Origin: Anoplopoma fimbria
Lineage: Eukaryota > Chordata > Actinopteri > Perciformes > Anoplopomatidae
Direction of reading: 5' to 3'
DNA length: 64,000 bases
Assembly (NCBI RefSeq): GCF_027596085.1
Contig: NC_072449.1
Location: 23,019,522 to 23,083,521 of the forward strand
This document shows positions 37,801-49,600 of this stretch, in pieces. Made by a program: the position numbers and the translations under genes. A model generated the notes under the pieces. It searched no databases and was not told the DNA's origin. It saw only the letters and a list, made by a program, of their open reading frames with translations. Position 1 is the first letter of the stretch; every line of letters begins with the position of its first letter.

Positions 37801-39931
37801 GCCACTTTGTTGTTTAAGGCATTGCTGGGGTGAAATCTAACTGCCGTTGTCTTTGACAGGTCTAATAAGTGAGGTGGAGCTTGGAGCTCAATCGGTTGTA
37901 TATCAACTTGCTAATGTTGCATACATGGTAATCATTCTGCTAACAAAATTAATTTACATCAAATTGTTATTGGGTCATATCTGTGCAGGCAGTGTAACAG
38001 CATGTTAATATTTCATTTTTGTTCTTAGTTCCCTTTGGGTTTCAGTATAGCCGGCAATGTAAGAGTTGGAAATGCCCTGGGAGCCGGAGACACAGAGCAG
38101 GCTAAGCTGTCCGCTAAACTGACTCTGTTCTCTGCAGGTCAGCAAACACCATTTCTATGCTATGTGTTAATATCTTATTAAAATAACATGTTTTTCAAGG
38201 TAAGGTAATTGTTATATAATTCTAATTTCACTCAAGAAACTAGTTCAGGAATAGCTTAGAGCTTAAAGAACCAAAAAGTTGTAGACCAGCTCCTGCAGAG
38301 CTTCTCATTGGCAAACAATAGGAGACTGTGGTTGTCCTTTGTGATACAATTAGTCAGTTTACAAAAAAATAAACTAATTCAGCATCTTTTGCATGATGCA
38401 ACCAGTGAAAATGAAGTCTGTTACTCTTTACCACAGCGTCAGTCTCTATAGCTTTGTCCGTTCTCATTGGGAGCCTGAAGGACCATATCTCTTATGTCTT
38501 CACATATGATGAGTGAGTATATTTTGAACATGTGTTTTTCTAACCACAGCTATATTCAATACCAAAAGATAATCTGTCTCTTAAGTGACCTTTCACCATG
38601 ACATTTATTACATTGGACTTTGCCTCCAAATTCTTTTAAACATTAACTTGAAGTAAATGTTATGATCAGCACCACTGTGATTTTTGGCAATTTCCTGATT
38701 GCTCTTTGGTGAACGATAATATAATGTGTCACATAATAAAACACACAAATGTCATGATAATATAACTTTATTTTAACCTGTCTTTCAGTGTCAAACTGTT
38801 AATTTTGAGTCTCTTTTACGGTAGACAAATAAGGGAAAGGGTTGCTGATGTCATAGCTTTATATGCACCATTTGTCCTCCTGGATGCAATATCAGTAAGT
38901 ATCTCTGAAATTCACATCCAAACAAGGCACCTTGACTCACTCACATTTAATTGCATTTGCAAAATACAAGTCTAACCACCTCTTTATTGTGTGTGCGTGA
39001 CTAGGCGGCCTCTGGAGGCATTATCAGAGGAGCAGGTAAACAGAAGATTGGGGCTATTTGCAACATTTTGGGATTTTATGGTATTGGTTTTCCCATTGGA
39101 GTGTCATTGATGTTTGCAGCCAAAATGGGAATCAAGGGTAAGATTTACAGCATGTTTTTTAGCCGTAAGCTGTTTGTTTTTGCCACATTTCTGTCTAACT
39201 GGTAATTTTATGTTCTGTCCCCACAGTCTTTTTTCACAAGATATATGACACGGCATCGCTTGCTATACTTAACCACGCAAAACTCTTTATATCCCTCAGG
39301 TCTGTGGACAGGCTTGTTTACCTGTGTGTCTCTGCAGTCTTCATTCCTGGTTTTCTACCTGGTAAGAATGAACTGGATGAAAGTTACAGTCAAGGTTAGT
39401 ATTCAGAGGTACATCTTCCCATTCTAAATGACCAAAGGCTACTTCTTTATGAATAAACGTTCACACATTTGTTTTTCTTCCAGGCTCAAATCAGAGCGGG
39501 CGTGCGTGGGAGCTCTACAGACACAAGTAAGTGAAACATTTTCGACTATTAGAGAAAAAGAAAACGTTTATCCTGTTCATCAGGGAAAGTGTAGTTTAAT
39601 AGTGCTATATTACTTATAACGTTACATGTACTCTAGTACTTTTTAAGTCCATGCAAAAGCTCAGTATCATTGTAAAGCTATAGAGTGTGGTGGTATACAA
39701 ATATATTGTCTGTATCCAGGTCCCCAACCAGATGATCCAGGGAACTCACCAGGGCAAACAGACACTATGGAGCTGGTTCATACCGTGGCGGAACCAGCAG
39801 TCAAAACAGTGGAGGAGGAGCTCTCTCACAGGACTCTGGTTCTGCGTAGAGGCCTGGCTCTGGCTATCATGCTTTTCATACTGGCTGCTGGAATCACTAT
39901 TAACCTGCTGATCATGAACTTGGTTACATGA
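34853..39931 (+). CDS. slc47a1: MATE family multidrug/toxin extruder, copy 1
   Basis: Proton/organic-cation antiporter of SLC47 (MATE), normally in apical membranes of kidney and liver epithelia. Seventeen exons: 34853-34984, 35229-35330, 35416-35484, 35562-35710, 35830-35872, 35959-36003, 36592-36689, 36781-36878, 37675-37788, 37860-37927, 38029-38137, 38437-38512, 38825-38894, 39005-39137, 39300-39394, 39484-39526, 39720-39931. Total 1656 nt, 551 aa plus stop, phases consistent. MATE hallmarks are [31 protein letters not shown] (E272, E277), [10 protein letters not shown] and [13 protein letters not shown] 13th C-terminal helix follows LVLRRGL, as in vertebrate MATEs. Relative to human MATE1, E300 is Q299 and E389 is D388. 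A symbol within fish slc47a1-a4 cannot be fixed without phylogeny. It converges on copy 2. Confidence 0.88.
37481..37524. repeat. Short tandem duplication in copy-1 intron 8
   Basis: Two near-adjacent copies of attgtggtagatttaaaa (about 25-bp period). Likely slippage; no function is suggested. Confidence 0.6.
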
Positions 39932-40730
39932 ATGCGAGCAAAGTCTATTGTATTAAGTGAAGTGCACAATATGATGCAGATGTTTGCATTGTGGGATGTC
40001 AAAGCAGGACATGCAGAAGGAAAGCACACATGAGGATGGACATGACAGTACACAGAGCACAGAGAGTAAACTTATGTATGATCAATGAATTAATCACCTT
40101 AAGCAGAATATTACTGTCAAACAAATTATTCACAAGATCTTCCAGTGAATCTGCAGTGTTTGTCTCACAACCACATACTGTCAAAGAGAATGAGTCAAAC
40201 TAAAGACAGTTTTAAAAGCTTTTATATTTAATGCATTAAATAGATACATTGTGGTTATTTATGATTCTTAAAGGAAAAACAATATATTTACTGTATTAAA
40301 AGAGGGGAACATTTTGGAAATGCATTTGAAAAATGAAAACATCTCAGATCGTCAAAGTATCCTCATTGGGGCCTGGAAAGGCCAGCAGCCACTGAAGTCC
40401 ATCTCCGGTGTGTGTATTTTACGAATCCCTGGGCTTTTGTTTTTGGGATACCGGCTGAGCTTTGGCTACCGTATACATAGCCAGCCACACATCCAGCTAA
40501 CTGACATATTTAAAAAACATCCACATGAGCTGGTTTATAGTTTGCAAACAATAAATGCATTGTAAATGTATGCATAAGCTGATCAATTTACAGTGTAGGA
40601 CTCATACTTTTCATTGTCTAGTACAATGCTGCCCTCATCTGGCGCTCATGATGGTGACTATATTTAGAATGTGGCTTGCATCACCCAATTTAAACATTGG
40701 CCGGCAGTGTGACATATTGTTACTTAAAGG
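39932..40730. other. Convergent 3' flanks of slc47a copies 1 and 2
   Basis: 799 bp between the plus-strand stop at 39929-39931 and the minus-strand stop at 40731. A plus-strand AATAAA at 40550-40555 is a good candidate poly(A) signal for copy 1. No clean minus-strand AATAAA is seen near copy 2, so the two 3' UTRs may overlap. Confidence 0.5.
40550..40555 (+). terminator. Candidate poly(A) signal for slc47a copy 1
   Basis: AATAAA followed by TGCATTGTAAATGT, about 620 bp downstream of the copy 1 stop codon. Confidence 0.45.
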
Positions 40731-43700
40731 TCAATCTGCCTCTTCATTTTGGACCAGTGCAGTGGACAGAATTTGAAGAGGAGTATATGTCGTGTTGATC
40801 CAGTCCAAAGTAAAGTTGGCCTCTGAAGGCAGGGTCTCCGGCAAGGGCACAAGAAAGTGCACAGTCGCTCCCACAGCCAGAAGTGCAACTGCTGCCAACA
40901 CAATGAGGCCTCGCCTGAGGATCAGCTGGGTAGTGGAGAGACGGCCATCATTCAACAGGACCACATGTCCATCCTGTGTCTGCATGTGCACGTCATGGCA
41001 CTCAGACATGTAGCCTTCCACTGACTTGGTAGACAGACATTGACCATTACTTTATTTTGTTTAGTCATATGGAAAGCAAGCAATGTCAAAGGATAGCAAG
41101 AACTTAACAGTAATAGAAAAATAGAAATGCCAATTGACAACAATATGAAACAAGCTTTGAAAATAAATTTAGATGTTGTTGCTAATGTTAAGTTTAGTAG
41201 GCCACTTACGTCCCCATGGTTCACTGTCTGGTCAACAGTGTTGTCACCCGCAGGGTCTGACAGGGCAGCTGTGCTTAATAAGGTCATGGGAGTGTTTTTC
41301 TTTGCTCGGTTTAAAGCCTGCAAACAAATACAAACGAAAACTAAACCGATGTCTTATTTCTCAGATCCTTACATGCAACAAATAGCTTTTGAAAGTCCTG
41401 ATAGTGAGGCCCTGTGAGCATACATCCTTTGTCATTCTCTCCCAGTTCAGATTGAAGATGACAGTGATGTAGAAGGTGCATAGTGAAATGACACCAACGA
41501 GCAGTCCCAGCCAAAAACCTGCAGGAAAAAAATGAAAATATTCAGTAAAGTTCACAGCAGCCTTTCCTTGAAAAAAAAAGCATTTTCTTTGGAAATAAAA
41601 AAAAAAAGGTCACTTCATACAATTACCTAAGATTCTCAGTTTTGTAACTAACGTTAAAGTAACGCTCATTGGAAGTGCTATGCAGTAGAATCCAATAAAA
41701 TTGCCCACGGCTGGTATCCTCTGTTTGCCCGTGCCCAAGAAGATACCTGTGCACACACACTAGGATGTAAAGAGACAGATCTCTAATTATTATGTAGATT
41801 AACTCCATTGGCCACCATTTACTAGCTCCTGTCTAGTTAAACATGTTACATTTGGCTAATTCAACATGAATAAATATATGATGAGCCTTCAAGAATAACT
41901 GTTATACTCACCATAAGAGCATCAAAGAACTGATGGAAACAGTATGCATTCATCATGTGTGAAACCAAACCTATGATCTTCCTGAAATAGGGTTTTATAA
42001 TTAACATCTATTTTTCTAGGCCGATCTTTGCAATCATAGAGTTATTGAAATGTGAGTGCAGCTGGAGAGACTCACTCGTCAGAGGTAAAGATGAAGCCGA
42101 TCATTGTTTTAGTAGAGCCAAGCACAAGACCTTCAACAACTGCAATGCTACCTGGAAGAGAAGAGCTTTGAAATCAGTCAAACAGAAGCAAATGTTGAAA
42201 AAAAATCAAACATTAAATGCTAATTTATATGTTTATATATCTAGAACTGACCTGCAAGAGCGAATGACATCTTGCAGGTGAGGATGGCCCTGGCAGTGTC
42301 TCCTGCACCGAGAGCATTACCCACACGGGCGCATGCTGCAGCTTGAATACCAAGAGGGAACTGTGGATTCATCATATTTTAAGAAAAAGTATGAAAAAGA
42401 GTCGTCTCCTGAGAGTGTTCAGAAGTAAACTGACTCAAGGTAAAGAAACCTTGAGTATAACATGTTTAGAGAAAGGTTTTAATAGGGAGAATATAACGCT
42501 CTGACTTGCTGTTAGTACCATGAAGGTTATGAAAGCCACCATCATCACAGCATGTTGGGCTGCCAGTTCATCTTCACCCAGCATTCCTGATTATCAGAGA
42601 CAAAGAAGAAAGTCATGACTCAAAAGTTTGTATCTGGTATGTTCAAAATAAATGTCTTAACATTGTAAAATACTTGGATTACCTGCAAAGAATCCGCCAA
42701 ACTCATAAACCCACCACTCAAAGCACTTCATCAATGTACTGGGAAAAGCCAGTTTCATGTAGGAGCCCCACTCCTGCAGTGATTCCACAGACCAGCCTAA
42801 AGGGGGAGAGAGAAACTTATTGAAGTGCAGGGAAAATCTTGGAAGAAGAACAAAGTGGTCCATTAGATCACAGTGTCATCATAAATATCTGCTAAATATA
42901 ACTGTCTCTCACCTCCCCATGTTTTTACATGGAGCTTCTTCCACCAAATGTAAGCAAACAGAAAAGCACAGATGTAAATCTGAGACAGAGTGTTGGCTGC
43001 TGCAGAGCCGCTGTAAGAAATGGACACAGTTATACGTTGATATGTGTGTGTGTTTGTGTGTTTTAATCAGATCTCAAATGGTGTGTGAGTACACCTACCT
43101 AACACCCAGATCCAGCCAGTAAAGAAAGATGTAGTTTGTCACAACATTTGCTATGTTTGCCATGGCAGCAGCGTACATCTGTGGCAGTATTATACCCTGA
43201 GAACATAAACACCAGATAATAACTGCCACTTATTAAATCAGACTGAACACGATTTAGAACCTATACTAAAATTAATTTTACAGAGGGCCAACAAGGAGAA
43301 CTGGACTTGTCGTTTAAAACAGCAATGCACCTGGTTCTGCAGGTAAGACACCTGGAGATGCTGTAGAAACATTGCCTACAAAGAAAGATGATTAAGTTAG
43401 GTGTTACTAATTTATTTAGCAGCTTATTGAGCAGAACAAACTGCAAAATAGGAATTGAAAAACATGTTGAATTGTTGCTGAAGGTGGAGAGAAAAGGTAG
43501 GACTCACTGGTACTGCAGGAAGGAAGCCCGTAATGTACAGCTGGGCTATTCTGAAATCAAGAGAAAGTATCTTAACTTTCTCAATCTAAGATGATATACA
43601 ATGTTCATTCTGTCTCATTTATTTTCACTGCAGTTTAGAGACAGACAATTTCCCATTAAATGAGACAATTAAAAAAATAATTCTGACCACGGTTGTCATA

Positions 43701-45033
43701 ATTAATGCTTGAAATGGATAGTTAACAAAATAAATACTGGAGCAGAATTAAAGCAATAATGTGTATCTGTAGGGACCAAATTTGATTTGAATGAAGATAT
43801 GATGTTTGTAAGCCTAGGGAGGATAAGGTCTCGACTTCCCAAATTTAGACACACCCACATCCCTTGTAGTTTTAGCAATAGCATCACTGCACGTTTGGTG
43901 CTGTACCTGGTCACCTCAGGGCTCTGGTGCAGGCATAGCAGGATGGCCTGGGCATTGATGAGCAGACCCCAGCAGGGCAGACAGAACAACAGCAGGATGA
44001 TGATGCCCCGCTGAAGGATCACTCCCACCCGCAGCAGGTTCTTACCACCAAATGTCTGCACAACATAATTTAACATTTTACAAAGGGGTGCAGTAATAAG
44101 CATGAGGGGACAATAAACAACTAAAATGTATTGTATCATCATATCAAAAGAGCTTTCCAAACCTGAGACACCAAAGTGTCGCATGCCAGTGCCAGACCAT
44201 ATCCTGTTGCTGCAGTGGTAACATTAATGGTCTGGAATGAATATGAAACGAGAATATTGATGAGTCTGATTCCCACTTGAGGACTTACCCGATTTGTTCT
44301 TTAACTCATAAGGCTAAATAAACTAAATATTAATTAAATCATCAGGCTTGTGAAATTTTCATAAAATCTTGAGAAGGTGAGTTTATAGTTTTAATATTTC
44401 ATTTTCTCCCTTGAAATTACAATCTTGCCTTTCATTTCCTGATGCAAGCCTCCACAAGTCTATGGAGCAAACAGATGACCACTTACAGCAGAAGCTAATC
44501 CGTAGCCAGCCATCACTTCATTTCCCAGACGCCCACAGAACATGGTGACCACAAATGGTAGCAGGTAATTGAGGATTCGAGAGAGCAGCTAGAAGACAAA
44601 CATCGACAATGGAGCCGTTGATACAGTTACCAGCTCACAGATATTACATTGTAAATTACAGTAAACACAAGTTGCAATTAATTAGCGTGGCTCTCTTTGC
44701 AAATAAGCCATCACACTGGCATCCTTACCTGCCAAACGCAGTCTTAGGTCTATTGATTTCTGCTTTGAGGTCACAGACACCAAAGTCTGTTTACCTGACA
44801 TCCTGACCTTTTCTTTGGCAAATTAAAACTATCATCAATCTTCTGTGGTATAAATCAGGTTTTAAGCAAGGACAGCCTCAATCCACACAATCCCTAACAG
44901 ACAGAGTAAGTAAGTAAATCCTTACCAGAGGCCCTGTCATCCTCAGGATGTGGTACAGTTCCTCTCTGTGTGCCAGGGGAAATCTGTGGCGCACCCACCT
45001 GCAGCAGAAGAGCTTGTCACTGAACCCCTCCAT
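40731..45033 (-). CDS. MATE family multidrug/toxin extruder, copy 2
   Basis: SLC47-type proton/organic-cation antiporter. Exons in order: 44926-45033, 44487-44588, 44163-44231, 43907-44055, 43508-43550, 43331-43375, 43099-43196, 42913-43010, 42683-42796, 42519-42586, 42252-42360, 42076-42151, 41912-41981, 41627-41759, 41424-41518, 41210-41317, 40731-41024. Total 1779 nt, 592 aa plus stop. Exons 2-15 have the same lengths as copy 1. Motifs: ACDTLVSQTFGG, VGVILQRG, CFEWWVYEFGGF (E264, E269), [10 protein letters not shown] and TGIFLGTGKQ. The residue matching human MATE1 E300 is M291; the E389 position is D380. After the C-terminal helix it has a 30-40 residue tail with NFT and NTT sequons, absent from copy 1. 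Start taken at the MEGFSDK ATG, matching copy 3. Upstream TTTAACATTTTG contains an in-frame stop. slc47a1-like; exact orthology unresolved. Confidence 0.88.
42905..43119 (-). repeat. 215-bp block identical to copy 3 (gene conversion tract)
   Basis: Covers exon 8, the 88-bp intron 7 and the start of exon 7 of copy 2. It matches 48877-49091 of copy 3 with no difference seen, intron included, while neighbouring introns differ clearly. See the matching feature at 48877. Confidence 0.8.
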
Positions 45034-46619
45034 GTCTGCAGGACAAAATGTTAAAGCAGATCCTTCTGCTGGAGTGTCTGTCTTTTATCTCACGGTCTTG
45101 GAGATAAGGTTGGAAAAGATAGAAATCTTTGCTCAGCTGCCCTGGAATGAAGCCAAGGCCAGCTGAAACAACGCAGATTGGGGGAAAACAAGAAGGGAAA
45201 AAAGCTTGCAATCACAACAAAGACTAAAATGGATGACTTAAAAGCAAGAATGTTTTGATCTTAAGTGGTTTAACAAAGAAAACACAATCAATACTCATAG
45301 ATCTAGTTAATGATTCATTATTAGGTGTCTCCATCACCCCAAAGACAAAACATTTACAAAATGGCACACCAGACTATGGGCATTGATGGAGGACTCAATA
45401 ATTCATCTTTTTCACATATTTTGAACATTCAACCTATTCGCTAGAAATAGTAACAGAAATAAAGTCTGGGTTTAGTGATAAATGACATTTTCAGTACAAT
45501 ATATTTGATGTATCGATCAAATGCAATGCTCAAGGAAAGAGTCAAAGAGGCAAAAGTAGTTTGGATAGCGTCTGTGAAATACGTTTATGGAGAAATTAAC
45601 TTCCAGACTTAAGTATTGGACCAACAGGGTCCATTGGGAAAGTAACCATAAACATACAGTAAACCCACCCTTATATCAACTTTTGTTTTGCTCCTGGCAA
45701 CCTGGGACCTTCGACCCAAATACAGACAATGCAGGCAGAGTGGGAGAGTTCAGTGATTAAATGTCGAAGCGACATACAGGCAGTAAATTCAGTGATTAAA
45801 TGGATAGGATGCATAAGCTCATGCAGTAACAAAGCAGGCATGGGTCAAGACCAGGAAGGCAGTCCAACCAGCAGGTACCAGTGCCAGTTAACAGCATGAC
45901 AGGGCAAGCTAGTAATGGCAAACTGGTGTGAGTGAAAAAGGGCTGATTTAACTATGAAAGAGGAAAGTGGACGAACTGGGAGAGTATGTGTGTGGGGAAG
46001 GTCAGGTGACCAGGACAGGAGAAAAAATCAGGGGGCACCTGTTGGAAAAGAAGAGTATGTATTATAGTGATGACTAATAATGTGCATTATACTTAACTTC
46101 TTTGAGTTTTAATGTAGTAAAGTGAATGTGTACTCTTTGTAGTGTGTGAGGACTATTTTTTTCGACTCTTCACCATGCCCCTCGCAAAATTCTAAGCTGT
46201 CGACATTGCATACAAGTATTTACAGCCACTATTTATTTATTATTTTCTTATTTTATATACACCATTATTTATTTTGCCATCAGACAAGGGTTACACTTAC
46301 AAATGATGATTCAGTGGGAAAAAAAGTACCTTAAGCATTTATCTTGCATAGCTGTATCATGAGTTGACATGAAACCAGTACAGATGAGATAAAAAAAAAC
46401 AGAAGGACCAATAAAAATTGGATTGTTAATGATCAGAAAATTAATTAATTTCTTATAGGTAAATGTTAGTTCAACCATTAACTAACTTGACTTTGCATCA
46501 AATCTGCCAGTCTTTTAGACACTTTTTGTCAAAGAAAACAAGTCCATGAGAGTTTAGAATTCTGTGTTTTTTTGACATTGAGCACAAACAGCGACTTAAT
46601 GATCAAGGATCTCATCCTT
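45034..46619. other. Spacer between slc47a copies 2 and 3
   Basis: Holds the copy 2 promoter side and the copy 3 downstream side. Only the first part (about 45034-45060) resembles the corresponding flank of copy 3. No further exon or pseudogene fragment was seen. Confidence 0.5.
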
Positions 46620-46624
46620 TTATT
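46619..46624 (-). terminator. AATAAA overlapping the stop codon of slc47a copy 3
   Basis: On the minus strand the copy 3 coding sequence ends CAA-TAA-AAG, so the TAA stop (46620-46622) lies inside an AATAAA hexamer. If used for polyadenylation the 3' UTR would be only a few tens of bases. Several other AATAAA hexamers lie downstream near 46,230-46,270, so use is uncertain. Confidence 0.3.
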
Positions 46625-49600
46625 GGGATAGTGCAGTGGACAAAATTTGACCCGGAGTAACTGTCGTGTTCATCCAGTCCAAAGTAAAGTTGGCCTCCGA
46701 AGGCAGGGTCTCTGGCAAAGGCACAAGAAAGTGCACAGTCGCTCCCACAGCCAGAAGTGCAACTGCTGCCAACACAATGAGGCCTCGCCTGAGGATCAGC
46801 TGGGTAGTGGAGAGACGGCCATCCTTCAACTGGACACCATGACCATCCTGTGTCTGCATGTGCACGTCATGGCTCTCAGTGCCCACAGACATGTAGCCTT
46901 CCGGTGACTTTAGGGATAATGTATCATATTAATACATTTTGTTAAGTCATATGGAGAACAAGTGCAGTAAAACGTAAAAGAAAAGTCGTTAATTATTTGG
47001 TTTCTTGGACTTAAGTGTCCGATATAATATATTGCATGAAAAACCAATGACAAAAGTTAATTGATAACAGTCTGAAACTAGCTATGAAAAGCCATTTAGG
47101 TTGTTAGTGTTAAGAATAACAAGCCACTTACTTTCCCATTACTTGCCGTCTGGTCATCTGACATGGCCCCTGTGCGTAATAATGTCATGTGTGTCTTTTT
47201 CTGAGCTCGTTTCACAGCCTGCAGACAAGCAGATACAAAAACCCAACTGGCATTATCTTCTTAATCATACACTTAACAAACATTTGCCAGATATGCCTGT
47301 GCAGCTGTTGCTGTAGAAATTAAGCAGATTCTGCCAGTATACTGAAACAGCTGAGGCCCCTGAATGATCCTGTATGTTTGATTGGCCAGCAGCATACCTC
47401 TTCCGTCATTCTCCTCCAGTCGAGCTTGAAGATGAGAATGATGTAGAAGATGGATTGGAAGACGACACAAATGAGAAGCCCCAGCCAAAAACCTGCAGAG
47501 AAAAAGACAAATTAGTCCGTCAAGGACACAGCAGGCCTCACTTATAAGAACTTGCTTCTCACTGTACAGTAATTTATTTGTCTCAAATGTCTATGAAAGT
47601 AACAAAACATGGTCACTTCATATAATTACCCAAAACTCTCAGTTTGGCAACAAACATTAAAACTACGCTCAGTGAAAGTCCTATGCAGTAGAATCCAATG
47701 AAATTGGCCACAGCTGGTATCTTCTGTTTGCCTGTGCCCAAGAAAATGCCCGTGCAAACACACTAGAATGGGGAAAACATTTTTTTTTACTTGACATATA
47801 TGAATTAAGTTTGGCATCATACTGCAAATGTATTTTGCTGGCTGTTAGACTCACCAAAAGACCATCAAAGAATTGGACGAAACAGTAAGCGTTCATCAAA
47901 TGGGAGACCAGACCAATGATCCTCCTTAAAGGATAATTAAGATTGTGTCTTTGAGTGTAGCAGTTGTACTGTAACAACTTTAACGTACAATAAGTGAAAT
48001 GTGAGTGCAGCTGGAGAGACTCACTCGTCAGAGGTAAAGATAAAGCCAATCACTGTTTTAGTAGAGCCAAGCACAAGACCTTCAACAACTGCAAAGCTAC
48101 CTGGAAAAAAAGGGAATGTAAAGAAATCAAAGATCAAATGCTGATTTATTGATACAGGCTACATCAACAGAACACGTTTAGAACTGACCTGCAAGAGCGA
48201 GCGACATCTTGCAGGTGAGGATGGCCCTGGCAGTGTCTCCTGCACCGAGAGCATTACCCACACGGGCGCATGCTGCAGCTTGAACACCAAGAGGGAACTG
48301 TGGATTCATCATTTTGCACCAAAAAAAAACACATTCAGGAATCAGAAAGTATGAACAGCAATTGCTCCTGATAGTGTTCAAACTTTAATTTGTTTTTTTT
48401 AACTAATCTAAATCTGACTTTCAAAGTGAGAATGTTACACTCTGACTTGTTGTTAGTACCATGTAGGTGATGAAAGCCACCATTATCACAACATGTTGGG
48501 CAGCCAGCTCGTCTTCACTCAGCATTCCTGATGGTCAGAGACAAAGAAAAAGTTTGTATTGCATGCTGTTTTGATTCAATCAATGAGCTTAGAGATAGGC
48601 TTTTATAACATAGGCATGTTTTTGTCAGTGTTTTAATCTATAAGGTTTAATTTAATCATGAATATATCTGGATTACCTGCAAAGAAGCCCCCAAACTCAT
48701 AGACCCACCACTCGAAACATGTCATTAATGTACTGGGAAAAGCCAGTTTCATGTAGGAGCCCCACTCCTGCAGTGATTCCACAGACCAGCCTGCAGGGGG
48801 AGAGAGAAACTCATTTATGTAGCCTAAAAAAAGATGGAGGCTGAAGAGAGTGATGCATGAAAACATAAATATGAAATCTCTCACCTCCCCATGTTTTTAC
48901 ATGGAGCTTCTTCCACCAAATGTAAGCAAACAGAAAAGCACAGATGTAAATCTGAGACAGAGTGTTGGCTGCTGCAGAGCCGCTGTAAGAAATGGACACA
49001 GTTATACGTTGATATGTGTGTGTGTTTGTGTGTTTTAATCAGATCTCAAATGGTGTGTGAGTACACCTACCTAACACCCAGATCCAGCCAGAAAATAAAG
49101 ATGTAGTTTGTCACAACATTTGCTATGTTTGCCATGGCAGCAGCGTACATCTGTGGCAGTATTATACCCTGAGTACATAAACACCAGATTATGCAATGAT
49201 GATTACCACTTATACCTTTACCCTCAGTAATTACATTAATTAAGAAAACATGTTTTGAATCTAAAAGAAAAAGAATAGTGTACAGGACATTAGTGCACCT
49301 GGTTCTGCAGATAAGACACCTGAAGCTGATGTAGAAACATTGCCTAAAATACATAAAAATAGATTAAAAAAACACAAATTAAGATTTGAGAGGTAACATC
49401 ACTGGAAAATAATTGAATTTGCTCAAAGAAGTGAGAGAGTAGGACTCACTGGTACAGCAGGAAGGAAGGCTGTAATATACAGCTGGGCTATTCTGAAATC
49501 AAGAGGCTGTATTCAGATCCAAGGAAATTATAATTTCATTATATACCCCGTTCATTGTCAGAATTTCAAACTCATTTATTTCCACTTAAAAATATAATGA

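Noticed and set aside
39226..39299. Alternative acceptor (ccccacag at about 39219-39226) before slc47a copy 1 exon 15
   Set aside because: Using it adds sequence with an in-frame stop, whereas the acceptor at 39299 gives GLWTGLFTC, matching the other copies.
41627..41759. Apparent 1-base insertion (frameshift) in an A-run of slc47a copy 2 exon 14
   Set aside because: Recounting with the stop of the overlapping reading frame at 41623-41625 showed four A residues and a 133-bp exon, the same length as in copies 1 and 3; the frame is intact.
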